A stretch of DNA of 64,000 nucleotides from Parapontixanthobacter aurantiacus. Its GTDB lineage: Bacteria > Pseudomonadota > Alphaproteobacteria > Sphingomonadales > Sphingomonadaceae. The position numbers and the translations under genes were made by a program. The notes under the pieces were generated by a model, which saw nothing but the letters and a program-made list of their open reading frames with translations, had not been told where the DNA came from and did no database searches. The DNA lies in the NCBI RefSeq assembly GCF_009827635.1, contig NZ_WTYW01000002.1:405898-469897 (forward strand). The letters run 5' to 3'. Below, one piece after another: positions 7,721-17,331 of this stretch. Within the stretch, counting starts at the first letter, position 1. Every line of letters starts with the position of its first letter.

Positions 7721-9142
7721 TCAGTTTTCGAGCTGGCGCAGCAGGCTGCGAACGTCGCCGTCCATGTCCGCGTCGCGCGTGCGCAAATCCTCGATGAGCC
7801 GCACAGCATGGATAACGGTCGAATGATCGCGCCCGCCGAACTTGCGTCCAATTTCCGGATAGCTGCGGGGCGTCAGCACCTTGGACAGATACATCGCGAT
7901 CTGCCGGGGGCGGACGACTGCGCGGGCGCGCCGCTTCGAACTCATTTCGCTGCGGTCGATGCGGAAGAACTGGCAGACGGTACGCTGAATTTCGTCGATC
8001 GTGATGCGCCGACGATTTGCCGAGAGAATATCCGTCAGCTGTTCCTCGGCCAGCTGCAACGAGACTTCCTGCCCCGTCAGCTGCGCATAGGCGATGAGCT
8101 TGTTCAGGCCGCCGACGAGTTCGCGCACATTGCGCGTGATCGTGCGGGCGAGGAAGTCGATCACGTCGTCCGGCACTTCGAGCGGCGCGAAGCGGGTCAG
8201 CTTGGATTCAAGGATCGAGCGGCGCAGTTCGATGTCGGCTGCCTGCATGTCGGCGACAAGGCCCATGGACAGGCGCGACAAAAGGCGAGGTTCGACGCCG
8301 TCGAGTGCCTGCGGGGCGCGGTCGGCGGCGAAGACGAGGCGCTTGCCCTCGGCCAGCAGCGCATCGATCGTGTACAACAGCTCTTCCTGCGCGGACGCCT
8401 TGCCGATGATGAACTGGATGTCGTCCACCAGCAGGAGATCGAAGCTTCTCAGCCGGGCCTTGAATTCGATCATCTGGTTCTGCTTCAGCGCCTGGACGAA
8501 TTCGACCATGAAACGCTCTGCCGAGCAGTAGAAAATGCGCGCGCGCGGGTGGCTCGAAAGATAGGCATGACCGATCGCGTGGAGCAGGTGCGTCTTGCCC
8601 TGACCCGTTGCCGCCTTCAGGTAAAGCGGCGAGAATTGCGGCTGCTCGCTCGCGGCCATGCGCTGCGCTGCGTTGCAGGCCAGAATGTTCGCTTCGCCGG
8701 TGACGAAGGCGCCGAAAGTGAGCGAAGGGTCGAGGCCGACCGAGGAAACGAAGCCGGCATTGCCCATCGCATCGTTCGCGATGGCGATCACGCCGCCATG
8801 GCCGCTGTCATTGGCCGCGCGGCGTCCGCCGAGCGCATTGTCGGCGAGGTTGAGATCGGCAACCTGGCGGCGTCCCGGATGAACTCCGATGCGCACGTTG
8901 CGCACATTGCTGCGAGCGATCTTCCACGCGAGCGAAAGTCGGTCGGCGAAACGATCCTGCACCCAGTTGGCGCTGAATTCGGTCGGAAGGTAAAGGTCGA
9001 GCGTTCCGGTATCCTCGCAGAAACCGCCGACCTGGATCGGCTTGATCCACTGGCTGTGAAGCTGGTGCCCGAGGTCCTTTCGCAAACCCTGACTGATATC
9101 GGACCAGTCCGCCGCAAGGTTTACCGCCTCGAGATCTTCCAT
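7721..9142 (-). CDS. dnaA: chromosomal replication initiator protein DnaA
   Basis: The initiator ATPase that binds DnaA boxes and melts the origin. From ATG 9142 it is 473 residues: an N-terminal helicase-loading domain, a variable linker, an AAA+ domain and the C-terminal DNA-binding domain with DHSTVIHAVRLIE. Walker B is LLLVDDIQFI. The P-loop reads AATGQGKTH, with Ala where most DnaA proteins have the first Gly. ATG 9169 is an alternative start, but 9142 has a GAGGGAAG site upstream and gives the conserved N terminus MEDLEAVNLAADW. Neighbours rpsT and mutM on the same strand fit the alphaproteobacterial arrangement. Confidence 0.97.
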   Translation of the reverse strand: MEDLEAVNLAADWSDISQGLRKDLGHQLHSQWIKPIQVGGFCEDTGTLDLYLPTEFSANWVQDRFADRLSLAWKIARSNVRNVRIGVHPGRRQVADLNLADNALGGRRAANDSGHGGVIAIANDAMGNAGFVSSVGLDPSLTFGAFVTGEANILACNAAQRMAASEQPQFSPLYLKAATGQGKTHLLHAIGHAYLSSHPRARIFYCSAERFMVEFVQALKQNQMIEFKARLRSFDLLLVDDIQFIIGKASAQEELLYTIDALLAEGKRLVFAADRAPQALDGVEPRLLSRLSMGLVADMQAADIELRRSILESKLTRFAPLEVPDDVIDFLARTITRNVRELVGGLNKLIAYAQLTGQEVSLQLAEEQLTDILSANRRRITIDEIQRTVCQFFRIDRSEMSSKRRARAVVRPRQIAMYLSKVLTPRSYPEIGRKFGGRDHSTVIHAVRLIEDLRTRDADMDGDVRSLLRQLEN

Positions 9143-9694
9143 CGAATAATCTTCCCTCAGTTTCTTCATGTGCCTGTCCGGCCCTTTGCTGTTGCCATTC
9201 CGACCCAAGAAGAGTTCGGCCCCCACCGATTCCTCCTCCCGCCCTTGATTTCGGACACAGCGCGGCACTCCTCGAAAAACGGTCCGAAAACCGATTTGCG
9301 AGGGCATCGTGAAATGCCCTTATCAATGTTTAACGCCAGCCGTCCCAGAACTTGGCGTCGGCCACTTTCTAGGTGTCCGCGCGCGCCAACGGCAAGGGGA
9401 TAATTGTCAAAAATCCGAAATATAGTTGTTGACTCGTGAAGAGCCGCAGAGATGCATCTAAGCCCTTGGAATCCCTCGATCTAACGAGATTCACAAATGC
9501 GAATCGCGAGGTTCTGCGGAGTCGCGCAACCGTCATAAATGCAGACCTCGACGGACCCTCGCAGGTGCGGTGAGTACATATCGTAAACGCAAAAAAGCCG
9601 GCGCTTTCACACCGGCTCTTGAGCATCAAAATTTGACCTGAAACGAGACAGTCGCGGCGAGCAATCGTCGCCGCGCGATGCCTCTAGCACCGAA
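9143..9694. other. dnaA-rpsT intergenic region
   Basis: This 552-base gap should contain the dnaA promoter. An AT-rich patch around 9395-9440 includes a minus-strand TTGACA-like hexamer (9405-9410), but no good -10 element lies at the right distance. Two degenerate DnaA-box-like 9-mers (7 of 9 to TTATNCACA) are at 9395-9403 and about 9489-9497. No perfect box and no tandem array were seen, so it does not look like a replication origin. The rpsT terminator sits at 9591-9617. Confidence 0.45.
9591..9617 (-). terminator. intrinsic terminator of rpsT
   Basis: On the minus strand AGCCGG pairs with CCGGCT (two further pairs inside, six-base loop), followed at once by a run of six T. It lies about 80 bases after the rpsT stop and in the correct orientation. 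Confidence 0.85.
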
Positions 9695-9955
9695 TCAGAG
9701 TGCAGCGACCCGCTTCGACAGGCGCGACATCTTGCGCGAGGCGGTGTTCTTATGAAGCACGCCGCGCGATACGCCGCGAGCCAGTTCGGGCTGGGCGACC
9801 TTAAGCGCTTCCTCGGCAGCTTTCTTGTCGCCACCTTCGATCGCTGCTTCGACCTTCTTCACGTAACCGCGAATGCGGCTGACGCGTGCGGTGTTGATGT
9901 CGGAACGCTTTTCGTTCCTGCGGATGCGCTTGCGTGCCTGGGGCGTATTGGCCAT
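9695..9955 (-). CDS. rpsT: 30S ribosomal protein S20
   Basis: An 86-residue, strongly basic 16S-rRNA-binding protein needed for 30S assembly. The N terminus [18 protein letters not shown] and C-terminal [13 protein letters not shown] are typical of S20. The start has AAGGA six bases upstream. It is followed by a clear terminator and lies between mutM and dnaA, as in many alphaproteobacteria. Confidence 0.98.
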   Translation of the reverse strand: MANTPQARKRIRRNEKRSDINTARVSRIRGYVKKVEAAIEGGDKKAAEEALKVAQPELARGVSRGVLHKNTASRKMSRLSKRVAAL

Positions 9956-10115
9956 GTTCGTCCTTCTGCGAGGGGCGCTCGTCGCGCAACCCGTCGGTGT
10001 GTCAAATGATAGATGCGATTCTAGCGGCGATGACTCGCCGGGAAAGCGCGCGCCTTACCCAGCGCGCTCGCGAACGTCAATGATAAGCTGCGACAGGGTC
10101 GATTTCAACCTTCGC

Positions 10116-10931
10116 CTAACGCTGGCACTTTGGACAGAACCAGGTGCTGCGCCCGCCCTGAACGATCCGCCGGACGATACCCCCGTCGCAGCGACGACAG
10201 GGCTCACCCTCGCGCCCGTACACTTCGAAACGCGTCGCGAAATAGCCGAGTTGTCCGTCGGGCTGCGCAAAATCGCGCAAGGTCGAGCCGCCGTCGCGGA
10301 TCGATTGCTCGAGGACCGCCCGAATGGCCGGTACGAGCCGCCGCAGGGCCGGGCGCGACACCTTGCCGCCGGCCTTGCGCGGATGGATGCCCGCCCGGAA
10401 CAGGGCTTCGCACACGTAGATATTACCGAGACCCGCGACGATCCGCTGATCGAGCAGGAGCAACTTGATCGCCTGCGCCCTGCCTTTGAGGGATGCATGA
10501 AGGTGCTCCCATGTCAGCGCGTCCCCGAGCGGCTCCGGTCCCATGCTGGCAAAACCGCGCCAGCTACCGAGCGCCTGTTCGGCGACGAGATCGACCGAGC
10601 CGAAGCGGCGTGGATCGTTCAATGCAAAGACGTGGCCGCCGCTGGTCAGGACGAGGTGGTCGTGACGGTCCTCTTCTACAGGATCGATCCGCCAGCGCCC
10701 GCTCATGCCGAGGTGAAACACCAGCGCATGATCGCGATCGGTATGGATGAGACCGTATTTGGCGCGCCGGGATAGGTGGGTCACTCGCGCCCCCGTTAGC
10801 ATCTGCGAAAGTTCCGGCGGGAAAGGCCGACGCATATCGGGGCGATTGACCGACACTCGGTCGATCCGCGACCCTTCGAGGAACCGCGCCAGTCCGCGCA
10901 CCGTTGTTTCGACTTCCGGCAATTCGGGCAT
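10116..10931 (-). CDS. mutM: formamidopyrimidine-DNA glycosylase
   Basis: A 271-residue repair glycosylase/AP lyase that excises 8-oxoguanine and ring-opened purines. The start at ATG 10931 gives MPELPEVE, whose Pro2 is the Schiff-base nucleophile after Met removal; any longer N terminus would inactivate it. The C-terminal zinc finger is visible as CRRC and CPKC separated by 16 residues. The gene is divergent from ubiE with 58 bases between starts. Confidence 0.97.
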   Translation of the reverse strand: MPELPEVETTVRGLARFLEGSRIDRVSVNRPDMRRPFPPELSQMLTGARVTHLSRRAKYGLIHTDRDHALVFHLGMSGRWRIDPVEEDRHDHLVLTSGGHVFALNDPRRFGSVDLVAEQALGSWRGFASMGPEPLGDALTWEHLHASLKGRAQAIKLLLLDQRIVAGLGNIYVCEALFRAGIHPRKAGGKVSRPALRRLVPAIRAVLEQSIRDGGSTLRDFAQPDGQLGYFATRFEVYGREGEPCRRCDGGIVRRIVQGGRSTWFCPKCQR

Positions 10932-10989
10932 AGGCGTCCAAGTAAGCCTCTTTGCGCGGGTTGCAATTGTCCCTAAGGCTTCTCGCGAG

Positions 10990-11745
10990 ATGAACGATAC
11001 CACCCGCAGCAACGCCCGACCCACCACGTCCTTCGGCTACGAGGAGATCCCGGTCGAGGAAAAGACCGAGCGGGTGGGCGAAGTGTTCGGCCGGGTGGCG
11101 GCGAAATACGATCTCATGAACGACGTGATGTCGGGCGGAATGCACCGGCTCTGGAAAGATCGCTTCGTGCGACGCGTCAAACCCCAGTCGGGCGAGGATA
11201 TTCTCGACATGGCCGGCGGCACGGGCGACATCGCTTTCCGGCTGGCAGCGCGCGGCGCACGGGTGACGGTCGCGGACATCAATCAGGACATGCTCGATGT
11301 TGGGATCGAACGCGCCATGGAGCAGGGGATCGACGATCTCGTCTGGTCGCGGCAGAATGCAGAAGATCTGAATTTTCCGGCCAATACTTTCGATGCCTAT
11401 ACGATCGCATTCGGCATCCGGAATGTCACGCATATCGACCGGGCGCTGGCAGAGGCGCATCGCGTCCTGAAGCCCGGTGGCCGTTTCTTCTGCCTCGAAT
11501 TTTCGACCACGACGTGGCCCGGCTTCAAGCAGATCTACGATGCGTATTCGCACAGGGTAATGCCCAAGATGGGCCAACTCATCGCACAGGACGAAGCAAG
11601 CTATCGCTATCTTGCAGAAAGTATTCGCCGCTTTCCGACGATGCCGCAATTCGAGCGAATGATCGGCGCGGCGGGTTTTGCGAACACGAAAGTCGAGGCG
11701 ATCGTCGGCGGTGCTGTTGCCATCCATTCGGGGTGGAAGATCTAG
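10990..11745 (+). CDS. ubiE: ubiquinone/menaquinone C-methyltransferase
   Basis: A 251-residue S-adenosylmethionine-dependent methyltransferase, methylating the benzoquinone ring in ubiquinone synthesis. Diagnostic segments are FGRVAAKYDLMNDVMSGGMHRLWK, the SAM loop DMAGGTGDIAFRLA and FGIRNVTHIDRALAEAHRVLKPGG. The start at 10990 matches the start of homology; the frame is open further upstream. ubiB follows after 4 bases, forming a quinone-synthesis pair. Confidence 0.96.
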   Translation: MNDTTRSNARPTTSFGYEEIPVEEKTERVGEVFGRVAAKYDLMNDVMSGGMHRLWKDRFVRRVKPQSGEDILDMAGGTGDIAFRLAARGARVTVADINQDMLDVGIERAMEQGIDDLVWSRQNAEDLNFPANTFDAYTIAFGIRNVTHIDRALAEAHRVLKPGGRFFCLEFSTTTWPGFKQIYDAYSHRVMPKMGQLIAQDEASYRYLAESIRRFPTMPQFERMIGAAGFANTKVEAIVGGAVAIHSGWKI

Positions 11746-11749
11746 CGGC

Positions 11750-13306
11750 GTGACCCGGCCTGCGACGCATATCTGGCGGCTCCTGAAATGGGGCAGGACG
11801 CTTGCTCGGCACGGTGCATTGCGCGGGATCGAGCGCGATCCGAATACGCCCGTGCCAGTGAAGCGCCTTGCGCGCATTGCCCGGATCGGAACCTTCCAGC
11901 CGAAGAACCCCGACTATGCCAGCGCCTTTCGCGCGATTGGGCCCGCGGCCATCAAGCTGGGTCAGTCGCTCGCGACCCGCCCGGACCTCGTCGGCGACGA
12001 GGCGGCGCACAATCTCCTCAGCCTGCAGGACAATCTGCCGCCCGTGCCCTTTGACGGCATAAGGCAAGCGATCGAAACGAGTTTCGACCGTCCGCTAGAC
12101 ACATTGTTCGCCGAACTCGACCCTGTTCCCGTAGGTGCCGCTTCTATCGCGCAGGTGCATCGCGGGGTGACGACCGACGGGCGCGAAGTCGCGGTCAAGG
12201 TGCTGCGGCCCGGTATAAAGGAGCGCTTCGTCAAGGATGTCGCGACCTACGAATGGGCAGCGGCTCATCTGGAGGCGATGAGCGGCGAGGCACAGCGCCT
12301 TCGCCCGCGGCTGACCATCGCGAACTTCAAGCGCTGGACGAACCGCGAACTCGATCTGCGACGCGAGGCGGCGAGCGCCAGCGAACTTGCCGAGGCAATG
12401 GTCGCGATCGAAGGCTACGACATTCCCGAGATTGACTGGGACCGCACCAATGGCCGCGTCCTGACCGTCGCATGGGTCGATGGCGTCAAGATCAGCAATC
12501 TTGAGGGTTTGCGGGAGAAGGGCCACGATCTGCCCGCCCTGGCGCGGCGGTTGGTGCTCGCCTTTCTGACGCAGGCGATCAGCGCGGGTTTCTTCCACGC
12601 AGACATGCACCAAGGCAATTTATTCGTGAAGGATGACGGGACGATTGTCGCGATCGATTTCGGTATCATGGGCCGGATAGACCGGCGCGCGCGGGCCTGG
12701 CTGGCTGAGATCCTCTATGGCCTGACGACGGGCGATTATCGGCGCGTTGCGGAAATACATTTCGAGGCGCAATACGTCCCCGCTCATCACTCGGTCGAGG
12801 AATTCGCGACGGCTTTGCGGGCAGTCGGAGAACCGATGCGCGGCAAGCCGGTTTCGGAACTGAGCGTCGGTCAGATGCTGGACGGCTTGTTTGCGATCAC
12901 GCGCGACTTCGATATGCAGACCCAGCCGCATTTGCTTCTGCTGCAAAAGACCATGGTGATGGTCGAGGGGATAGCGACCCAGCTCGATCCCGACATAAAC
13001 ATGTGGGACGTTTCCGCCCCGTTCGTTCGGGAATGGATCAGGGGCGAACTCGGGCCGGAAGCTGCGCTTGCCGACCGGATACGCGAGGATACCGAGACGC
13101 TTCTGCGACTGCCGGGTCTCGTCCGCCGTCTGGAAGAGAAGTTTCCGCCAAAGGGCGGGGCGCCCGAACCGCCGCCGCTTCCCGAAATCGAACTGATGTG
13201 GGATCGCAGGGCGCGCGAGAGGCACGCCCCCTGGGGCTACGTCGCAGTCGCCCTGGCGGGCGCCTTGGCCGGCTGGGCAGCCGGGATCGCGGGAATCTTC
13301 GCCTGA
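11750..13306 (+). CDS. ubiB: ubiquinone biosynthesis regulatory kinase/ATPase UbiB
   Basis: A 518-residue atypical kinase of the ABC1/ADCK/UbiB family, a membrane-associated ATPase needed for ubiquinone synthesis. The signature AIKLGQSLATRPDL (KxGQ motif) precedes the kinase core, followed by HADMHQGNLFV and IDFGIMG as catalytic and metal-binding loops. The C terminus has a hydrophobic hairpin (about 488-518) for membrane anchoring. The start is a GTG at 11750, four bases after ubiE. It belongs to the ubiE operon. Confidence 0.94.
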   Translation: MTRPATHIWRLLKWGRTLARHGALRGIERDPNTPVPVKRLARIARIGTFQPKNPDYASAFRAIGPAAIKLGQSLATRPDLVGDEAAHNLLSLQDNLPPVPFDGIRQAIETSFDRPLDTLFAELDPVPVGAASIAQVHRGVTTDGREVAVKVLRPGIKERFVKDVATYEWAAAHLEAMSGEAQRLRPRLTIANFKRWTNRELDLRREAASASELAEAMVAIEGYDIPEIDWDRTNGRVLTVAWVDGVKISNLEGLREKGHDLPALARRLVLAFLTQAISAGFFHADMHQGNLFVKDDGTIVAIDFGIMGRIDRRARAWLAEILYGLTTGDYRRVAEIHFEAQYVPAHHSVEEFATALRAVGEPMRGKPVSELSVGQMLDGLFAITRDFDMQTQPHLLLLQKTMVMVEGIATQLDPDINMWDVSAPFVREWIRGELGPEAALADRIREDTETLLRLPGLVRRLEEKFPPKGGAPEPPPLPEIELMWDRRARERHAPWGYVAVALAGALAGWAAGIAGIFA

Positions 13307-13584
13307 TATTTAGGCCGTTACAGCAATCAAAGCATGGCGGCGCGCAATAGCTAAGGCGCTGTTAACCATGATCATTATCCCGCCAACAAGGATAATGAAG
13401 CATAGCGCATTTCTATCTTTTCGCCTTCTCCTTGGGCTGATTTCATCCTGAAAATGCAGGGTAAATGCGGTCCGGGCGCTGGCATAAGCGATCGGGGGGC
13501 GCTAGATCGGCGCTTGATGGCACTATGGGTTCACATTCGTCGCTCAGCGATTTCGCCGATGCCAAGCCGCTCAAGGGCGGCAGC

Positions 13585-15426
13585 ATGAAGACGCGCGAGC
13601 CGCGTGTGCTTCTCGTCGTGGGCGGCGGGATCGCAGCCTACAAGTCCTGCGAACTGGTGCGCCTTATCCGCAAGGGCGGTGGCGACGTTACCTGCGTCGT
13701 GACCGATGGCGGGCAGCAATTCGTGACGCCCATGGCGCTAGCCGCATTGAGCGAGAACCAGGTCTTCACTTCGCTCTGGGACCTTAAAAACGAATCCGAG
13801 ATGGGTCACATCCAGCTCAGCCGCGAAGCCGATCTGGTGGTCGTGTGCCCGGCGACGGCGAACCTGCTTGCGAAGATGAGCGCGGGGATCGCCGACGATC
13901 TGGCGACGACCATGATCCTTGCGACCGACAAGCCCGTCCTGGCCGTGCCCGCCATGAACGTGCGGATGTGGGAACACGAGGCGACGCAGCGTAACGTCGA
14001 ATGGCTGAGGCAGGCCGGCGTCAGCGTCCTTGACCCCGATGAGGGTACGATGGCGTGCGGCGAGTTCGGACCGGGCCGGCTGCCCGATCCCGAAGCGATC
14101 TGGGCTGCGATTGCCGAGAAGCTCGGCGTCGATCCGGGTCTGCCCGAGCCTGCGCCCGCACGCAAAGCCGCGCAGCGTGCCGCGCCAATCGTCGAAGAGG
14201 ACGTCGAGGAAGACGAGTTCGACGAAGCGGAGTTCGATGAGGACGAGGATATTGCCGAAGAGGCAGCTACGACCATCGACGACCTCGCAGCGGAAGCGCT
14301 CGAACCCGAAGAAGAATACGAGGAACCCAAGCCGCGAGGCGGGCTCGGCTCGCTTCTGTCGGCGATCATCCCGCGCAGCACGCCCAAGCGCGACCCGGCA
14401 GAGTTCGAACGCGACTTTGCCCTGCCGCCCGCCGATGACGAAGCAATCGAGTTCGCCGAAGAGGCGGGCGACGAGGATGGCGACGCAGGTGAGGCTGACG
14501 AGAGCGTCGAAGTCGCTTCCGAACCCGATCTGGGCGGACCTATCCTTGCCAAGAAGGGGGCGGCGTCCTCTGCCCCGCCGACCGATCCCGAAGCGATCAA
14601 TCATACGGTCATCACGGGGACCGGACAGGCAGCACCGCAGCCGATGGCCTTCAGCGGTGGCGGTCGCGACACGATGAGCGCCAAGGTCGCACTCGATCCG
14701 ACGGGCGAACTCGCCGCCGATCCGCTGGCCGGACAACCGATCTTCGACGAGGATCCGGAACATCGCCCGCTGTTCGGGCGCCACGTGCTCGTCACGGCTG
14801 GGCCGACATGGGAGCCGATCGACCCGGTCCGCTACCTCGCCAACCGATCGTCCGGACGGCAGGGCTTCGCCATCGCGGCGATGGCCGCGGCCGCCGGTGC
14901 CCGCGTTACGCTGATTTCGGGTCCGGTGTCCCTGCCGACCCCGCTCGGCGTCGATCGGATCGACGTCGAATCTGCCGAGGAAATGGCCGCGAAGGTCAAG
15001 CAGATGCTCCCGGCCGACATTGCGTTCATGGTTGCCGCAGTTGCCGACTGGCGAACGAAGGACCGCTCCGACCAGAAGATGAAGAAGCGGGGCAGCGCGC
15101 CGCCCGCCCTCATCCTTACCGAGAACCCCGACATCCTGACGCAGGTCGCGGCATCGCGCCAGCGGCCCAAGCTCCTCATAGGCTTCGCCGCCGAGACGGA
15201 GAAGGTCGTCGAGAACGCCACCGCGAAGCGCAAGCGCAAGGGCGCGGACTGGATCGTGGCGAACGACGTGTCGGGCGACGTAATGGGCGGCAACGACAAC
15301 CAGATCCACATCGTCACCTCGGGTGAAGTCGAAAGTTTCGACCGGATGCCCAAGGAGGACGTCGCCCGCGAACTCGTCGGGCGTGCGGCGGAAGCACTCG
15401 CGGCGGCCCTCGACGACGATGATTAA
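13585..15426 (+). CDS. coaBC: bifunctional phosphopantothenoylcysteine decarboxylase/synthetase with acidic insert
   Basis: The coenzyme A enzyme that joins cysteine to 4'-phosphopantothenate (CoaB, C-terminal) and decarboxylates the product (CoaC, N-terminal, FMN). With the start at ATG 13585, CoaC active-site residues fall at His75 (MGHIQLSRE), Asn125 (PAMN) and Cys158 (ACGEFGPGR), the same numbers as in E. coli. CoaB begins near residue 397 ([18 protein letters not shown]). The protein has 613 residues against the usual 400 or so because residues about 183-396 form an extra linker rich in Asp and Glu. ATG 13525 is an alternative start. dut overlaps its end by 8 bases. Confidence 0.94.
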   Translation: MKTREPRVLLVVGGGIAAYKSCELVRLIRKGGGDVTCVVTDGGQQFVTPMALAALSENQVFTSLWDLKNESEMGHIQLSREADLVVVCPATANLLAKMSAGIADDLATTMILATDKPVLAVPAMNVRMWEHEATQRNVEWLRQAGVSVLDPDEGTMACGEFGPGRLPDPEAIWAAIAEKLGVDPGLPEPAPARKAAQRAAPIVEEDVEEDEFDEAEFDEDEDIAEEAATTIDDLAAEALEPEEEYEEPKPRGGLGSLLSAIIPRSTPKRDPAEFERDFALPPADDEAIEFAEEAGDEDGDAGEADESVEVASEPDLGGPILAKKGAASSAPPTDPEAINHTVITGTGQAAPQPMAFSGGGRDTMSAKVALDPTGELAADPLAGQPIFDEDPEHRPLFGRHVLVTAGPTWEPIDPVRYLANRSSGRQGFAIAAMAAAAGARVTLISGPVSLPTPLGVDRIDVESAEEMAAKVKQMLPADIAFMVAAVADWRTKDRSDQKMKKRGSAPPALILTENPDILTQVAASRQRPKLLIGFAAETEKVVENATAKRKRKGADWIVANDVSGDVMGGNDNQIHIVTSGEVESFDRMPKEDVARELVGRAAEALAAALDDDD

Positions 15427-15883
15427 GGGCGGCGTTCCGGTCGAGATCAAGCGCCTGCCGCATGGAGGCGGGCTTGCCATGCCGGCCTATGCGACAGACG
15501 GTGCAGCAGGCATGGACGTGGTTTCGGCAGAGGGATTAAGTTTGCGCCCCGGAGGGCGGCACGCAGTCGCGACCGGCTTCGCGCTGGCAATCCCCGAAGG
15601 CTACGAGATACAGGTGCGGCCCCGCTCCGGCCTGGCGCTGAAGCACGGCATCACCGTTCCCAACACTCCGGGCACGATCGATTCCGATTATCGCGGCGAA
15701 TTGAAGATCATCCTCGTCAATCTGGGCGACGAACCCTTCCGCATCGAGCGCGGCGACCGGATCGCGCAGCTCGTCCTGGCGCCTGTCGTGCAGGCGGAAT
15801 GGCACGAGGTAGCGGAATTGAGCGAGACGGAGCGCGGCGCGCGAGGTTTCGGCTCGACCGGAGGGCACGCCCGCCTCGTTTGA
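15419..15883 (+). CDS. dut: deoxyuridine 5'-triphosphate nucleotidohydrolase (dUTPase)
   Basis: A 154-residue trimeric dUTPase that hydrolyses dUTP to dUMP, keeping uracil out of DNA and supplying thymidylate synthesis. All five family motifs are visible, including [45 protein letters not shown] and the C-terminal Phe motif [12 protein letters not shown]. The start overlaps the coaBC end by 8 bases, so translation is probably coupled, as in other bacteria where coaBC and dut are adjacent. Confidence 0.97.
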   Translation: MIKGGVPVEIKRLPHGGGLAMPAYATDGAAGMDVVSAEGLSLRPGGRHAVATGFALAIPEGYEIQVRPRSGLALKHGITVPNTPGTIDSDYRGELKIILVNLGDEPFRIERGDRIAQLVLAPVVQAEWHEVAELSETERGARGFGSTGGHARLV

Positions 15884-15925
15884 GGTTGCATCTCCGGCAA
15901 TTGCCAGCGGCTTCGCCGTGGCAGC

Positions 15926-17320
15926 CTATCCCATGAAGCCGAGATCGCTCGTCGCGAAGCGCCCGATATTCGGCACGACGGAAGGCAATTCTGAGGAAGA
16001 AACGCCGAACCATCGGGCGAAGGTCGCCGAATACTCGTCAACGGACGTCGTGGGCAAAAGCCGTCCGCGCCCGACCTGATCGTCCGCATCGACCGAGACG
16101 TGCGGCGCGCGGCCATAGAAGCGTCCTCCACGGACCGCGCCGCCCAGGACGAAGTGAAAACTGCCCCAGCCGTGATCCGACCCGTCGCCGTTCGAGGCCA
16201 GCGTGCGCCCGAAATCGGATGCGGTGAAGGTCGTCACGCTTGGTGCTACGTCCAGTTCCAACGTCGCGCGATAGAAAGCGTCCAGCGCGAAATCGAGTTG
16301 CCCAAGCAGCGCTTCGTGCTTTCCGATCAATCCGTCATGGCTGTCGAAACCGCCCATGGAGACCATGAAGACCTGTCGCTTGACGCCGAGCGACTGCCGC
16401 GCGGCAATCAGCGACGCAACGGTTTGAAGCTGCTCCGCCAGCCTGTTGCCCGAACCGAAATCGGTTGCGAAAGAAGCCTTGGCGAGAGCGTCGTTCACGA
16501 ACTGGCCGTATTCGATCGACCGCGCATTCATATGCGCATAGTCGTTCGCCATGTAGCTGCTGCCACCCGCGCGCAGGATCGTATCGAGAGCGCTGGCCGC
16601 AGTCGTCGAGCGGTAGAGATTGCCCCTGCGTAGCGGCTCGAACAAGGTCGCTCCGCGCGAGGATACCTGATAGGGGACGGCGCGCTGCCCACTCAGGAAA
16701 ACAGCGTTGCCGGTCGCGTTGATGGCCGTGAACATGGCATTGTCGTTGGACGAGAGGGCAAGGTCGCCCATCCTGCCGCCCCAGCCGCTGGGCGAGCCTT
16801 CCGGTTCGGAACTCTGCCACGTCGATTGCTGGTCGTTATGCGAGAACAGCTTCGCCGGTCGCGGCGCGCTGTTGCTGTCGAACTCGGCACGGGTAAGCGG
16901 TGCGACCAGCGGACCGACATTGAGCAGCGGTGCCAGAGCTTCTTCGTCGAACCGCGCCTTCAGGCGGGGCATGGTCGGCGCGAGCGCGTATGCGATGTCG
17001 TCCGTCAGTGTCTGGCCGTCGGGCGTTGCGAGAGCGGTCGCCGCAAGGCTCTCTCGCGGCAGGGCAACCCCGCCCCTGATGGCGGCATAGCGTGCATAGT
17101 TCGCCGTATCGTAGGGGATGAGCGTGTTGCCGTGATCGTTGCCACCATACAGGAACACGCAAACCAGCGCCTTGTAATCATTGTCCGTCGTGAAGGCGGC
17201 GGCTTCCCCGATACCTGCAAGCCCCATTGCATAGGTCGATGCCGCACCCATTGCGGCAAGCTGGCCCGACCGGCGAAGGAAGGCGCGGCGGCTGAGTTCG
17301 TGAGCATTACCGATGAACAT
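15926..17320 (-). CDS. DUF1501 domain protein, Tat-exported
   Basis: A 464-residue protein of the DUF1501 family (alkaline-phosphatase-superfamily-like fold), function unknown. The N terminus has a twin-arginine-type signal (SRRAFLRRSGQLAAMGAAS), suggesting folded export to the periplasm. YGGNDHGNTLIPYD near the start of the mature part and MVSMGGFDSHDG are typical of the family. The start at 17320 places the Tat signal correctly; the frame is open upstream inside the neighbouring gene. It lies 11 bases after the DUF1800 gene on the same strand, the usual partner arrangement. Confidence 0.88.
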   Translation of the reverse strand: MFIGNAHELSRRAFLRRSGQLAAMGAASTYAMGLAGIGEAAAFTTDNDYKALVCVFLYGGNDHGNTLIPYDTANYARYAAIRGGVALPRESLAATALATPDGQTLTDDIAYALAPTMPRLKARFDEEALAPLLNVGPLVAPLTRAEFDSNSAPRPAKLFSHNDQQSTWQSSEPEGSPSGWGGRMGDLALSSNDNAMFTAINATGNAVFLSGQRAVPYQVSSRGATLFEPLRRGNLYRSTTAASALDTILRAGGSSYMANDYAHMNARSIEYGQFVNDALAKASFATDFGSGNRLAEQLQTVASLIAARQSLGVKRQVFMVSMGGFDSHDGLIGKHEALLGQLDFALDAFYRATLELDVAPSVTTFTASDFGRTLASNGDGSDHGWGSFHFVLGGAVRGGRFYGRAPHVSVDADDQVGRGRLLPTTSVDEYSATFARWFGVSSSELPSVVPNIGRFATSDLGFMG

Positions 17321-17331
17321 TGTGGCGCGTC

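Noticed and set aside
7808..9403. Open frame of about 530 codons opposite dnaA
   Set aside because: dnaA on the minus strand is certain. The plus-strand frame has shadow-type composition and no ribosome site.
9143..9694. Replication origin next to dnaA
   Set aside because: Only two degenerate DnaA-like 9-mers occur, with no array and no strong AT-rich melting region. In many alphaproteobacteria the origin lies away from dnaA.
13738..15480. Open frame of about 580 codons opposite coaBC
   Set aside because: It lies entirely over the coaBC/dut coding region and has no recognisable domain; it is a shadow of the real frame.
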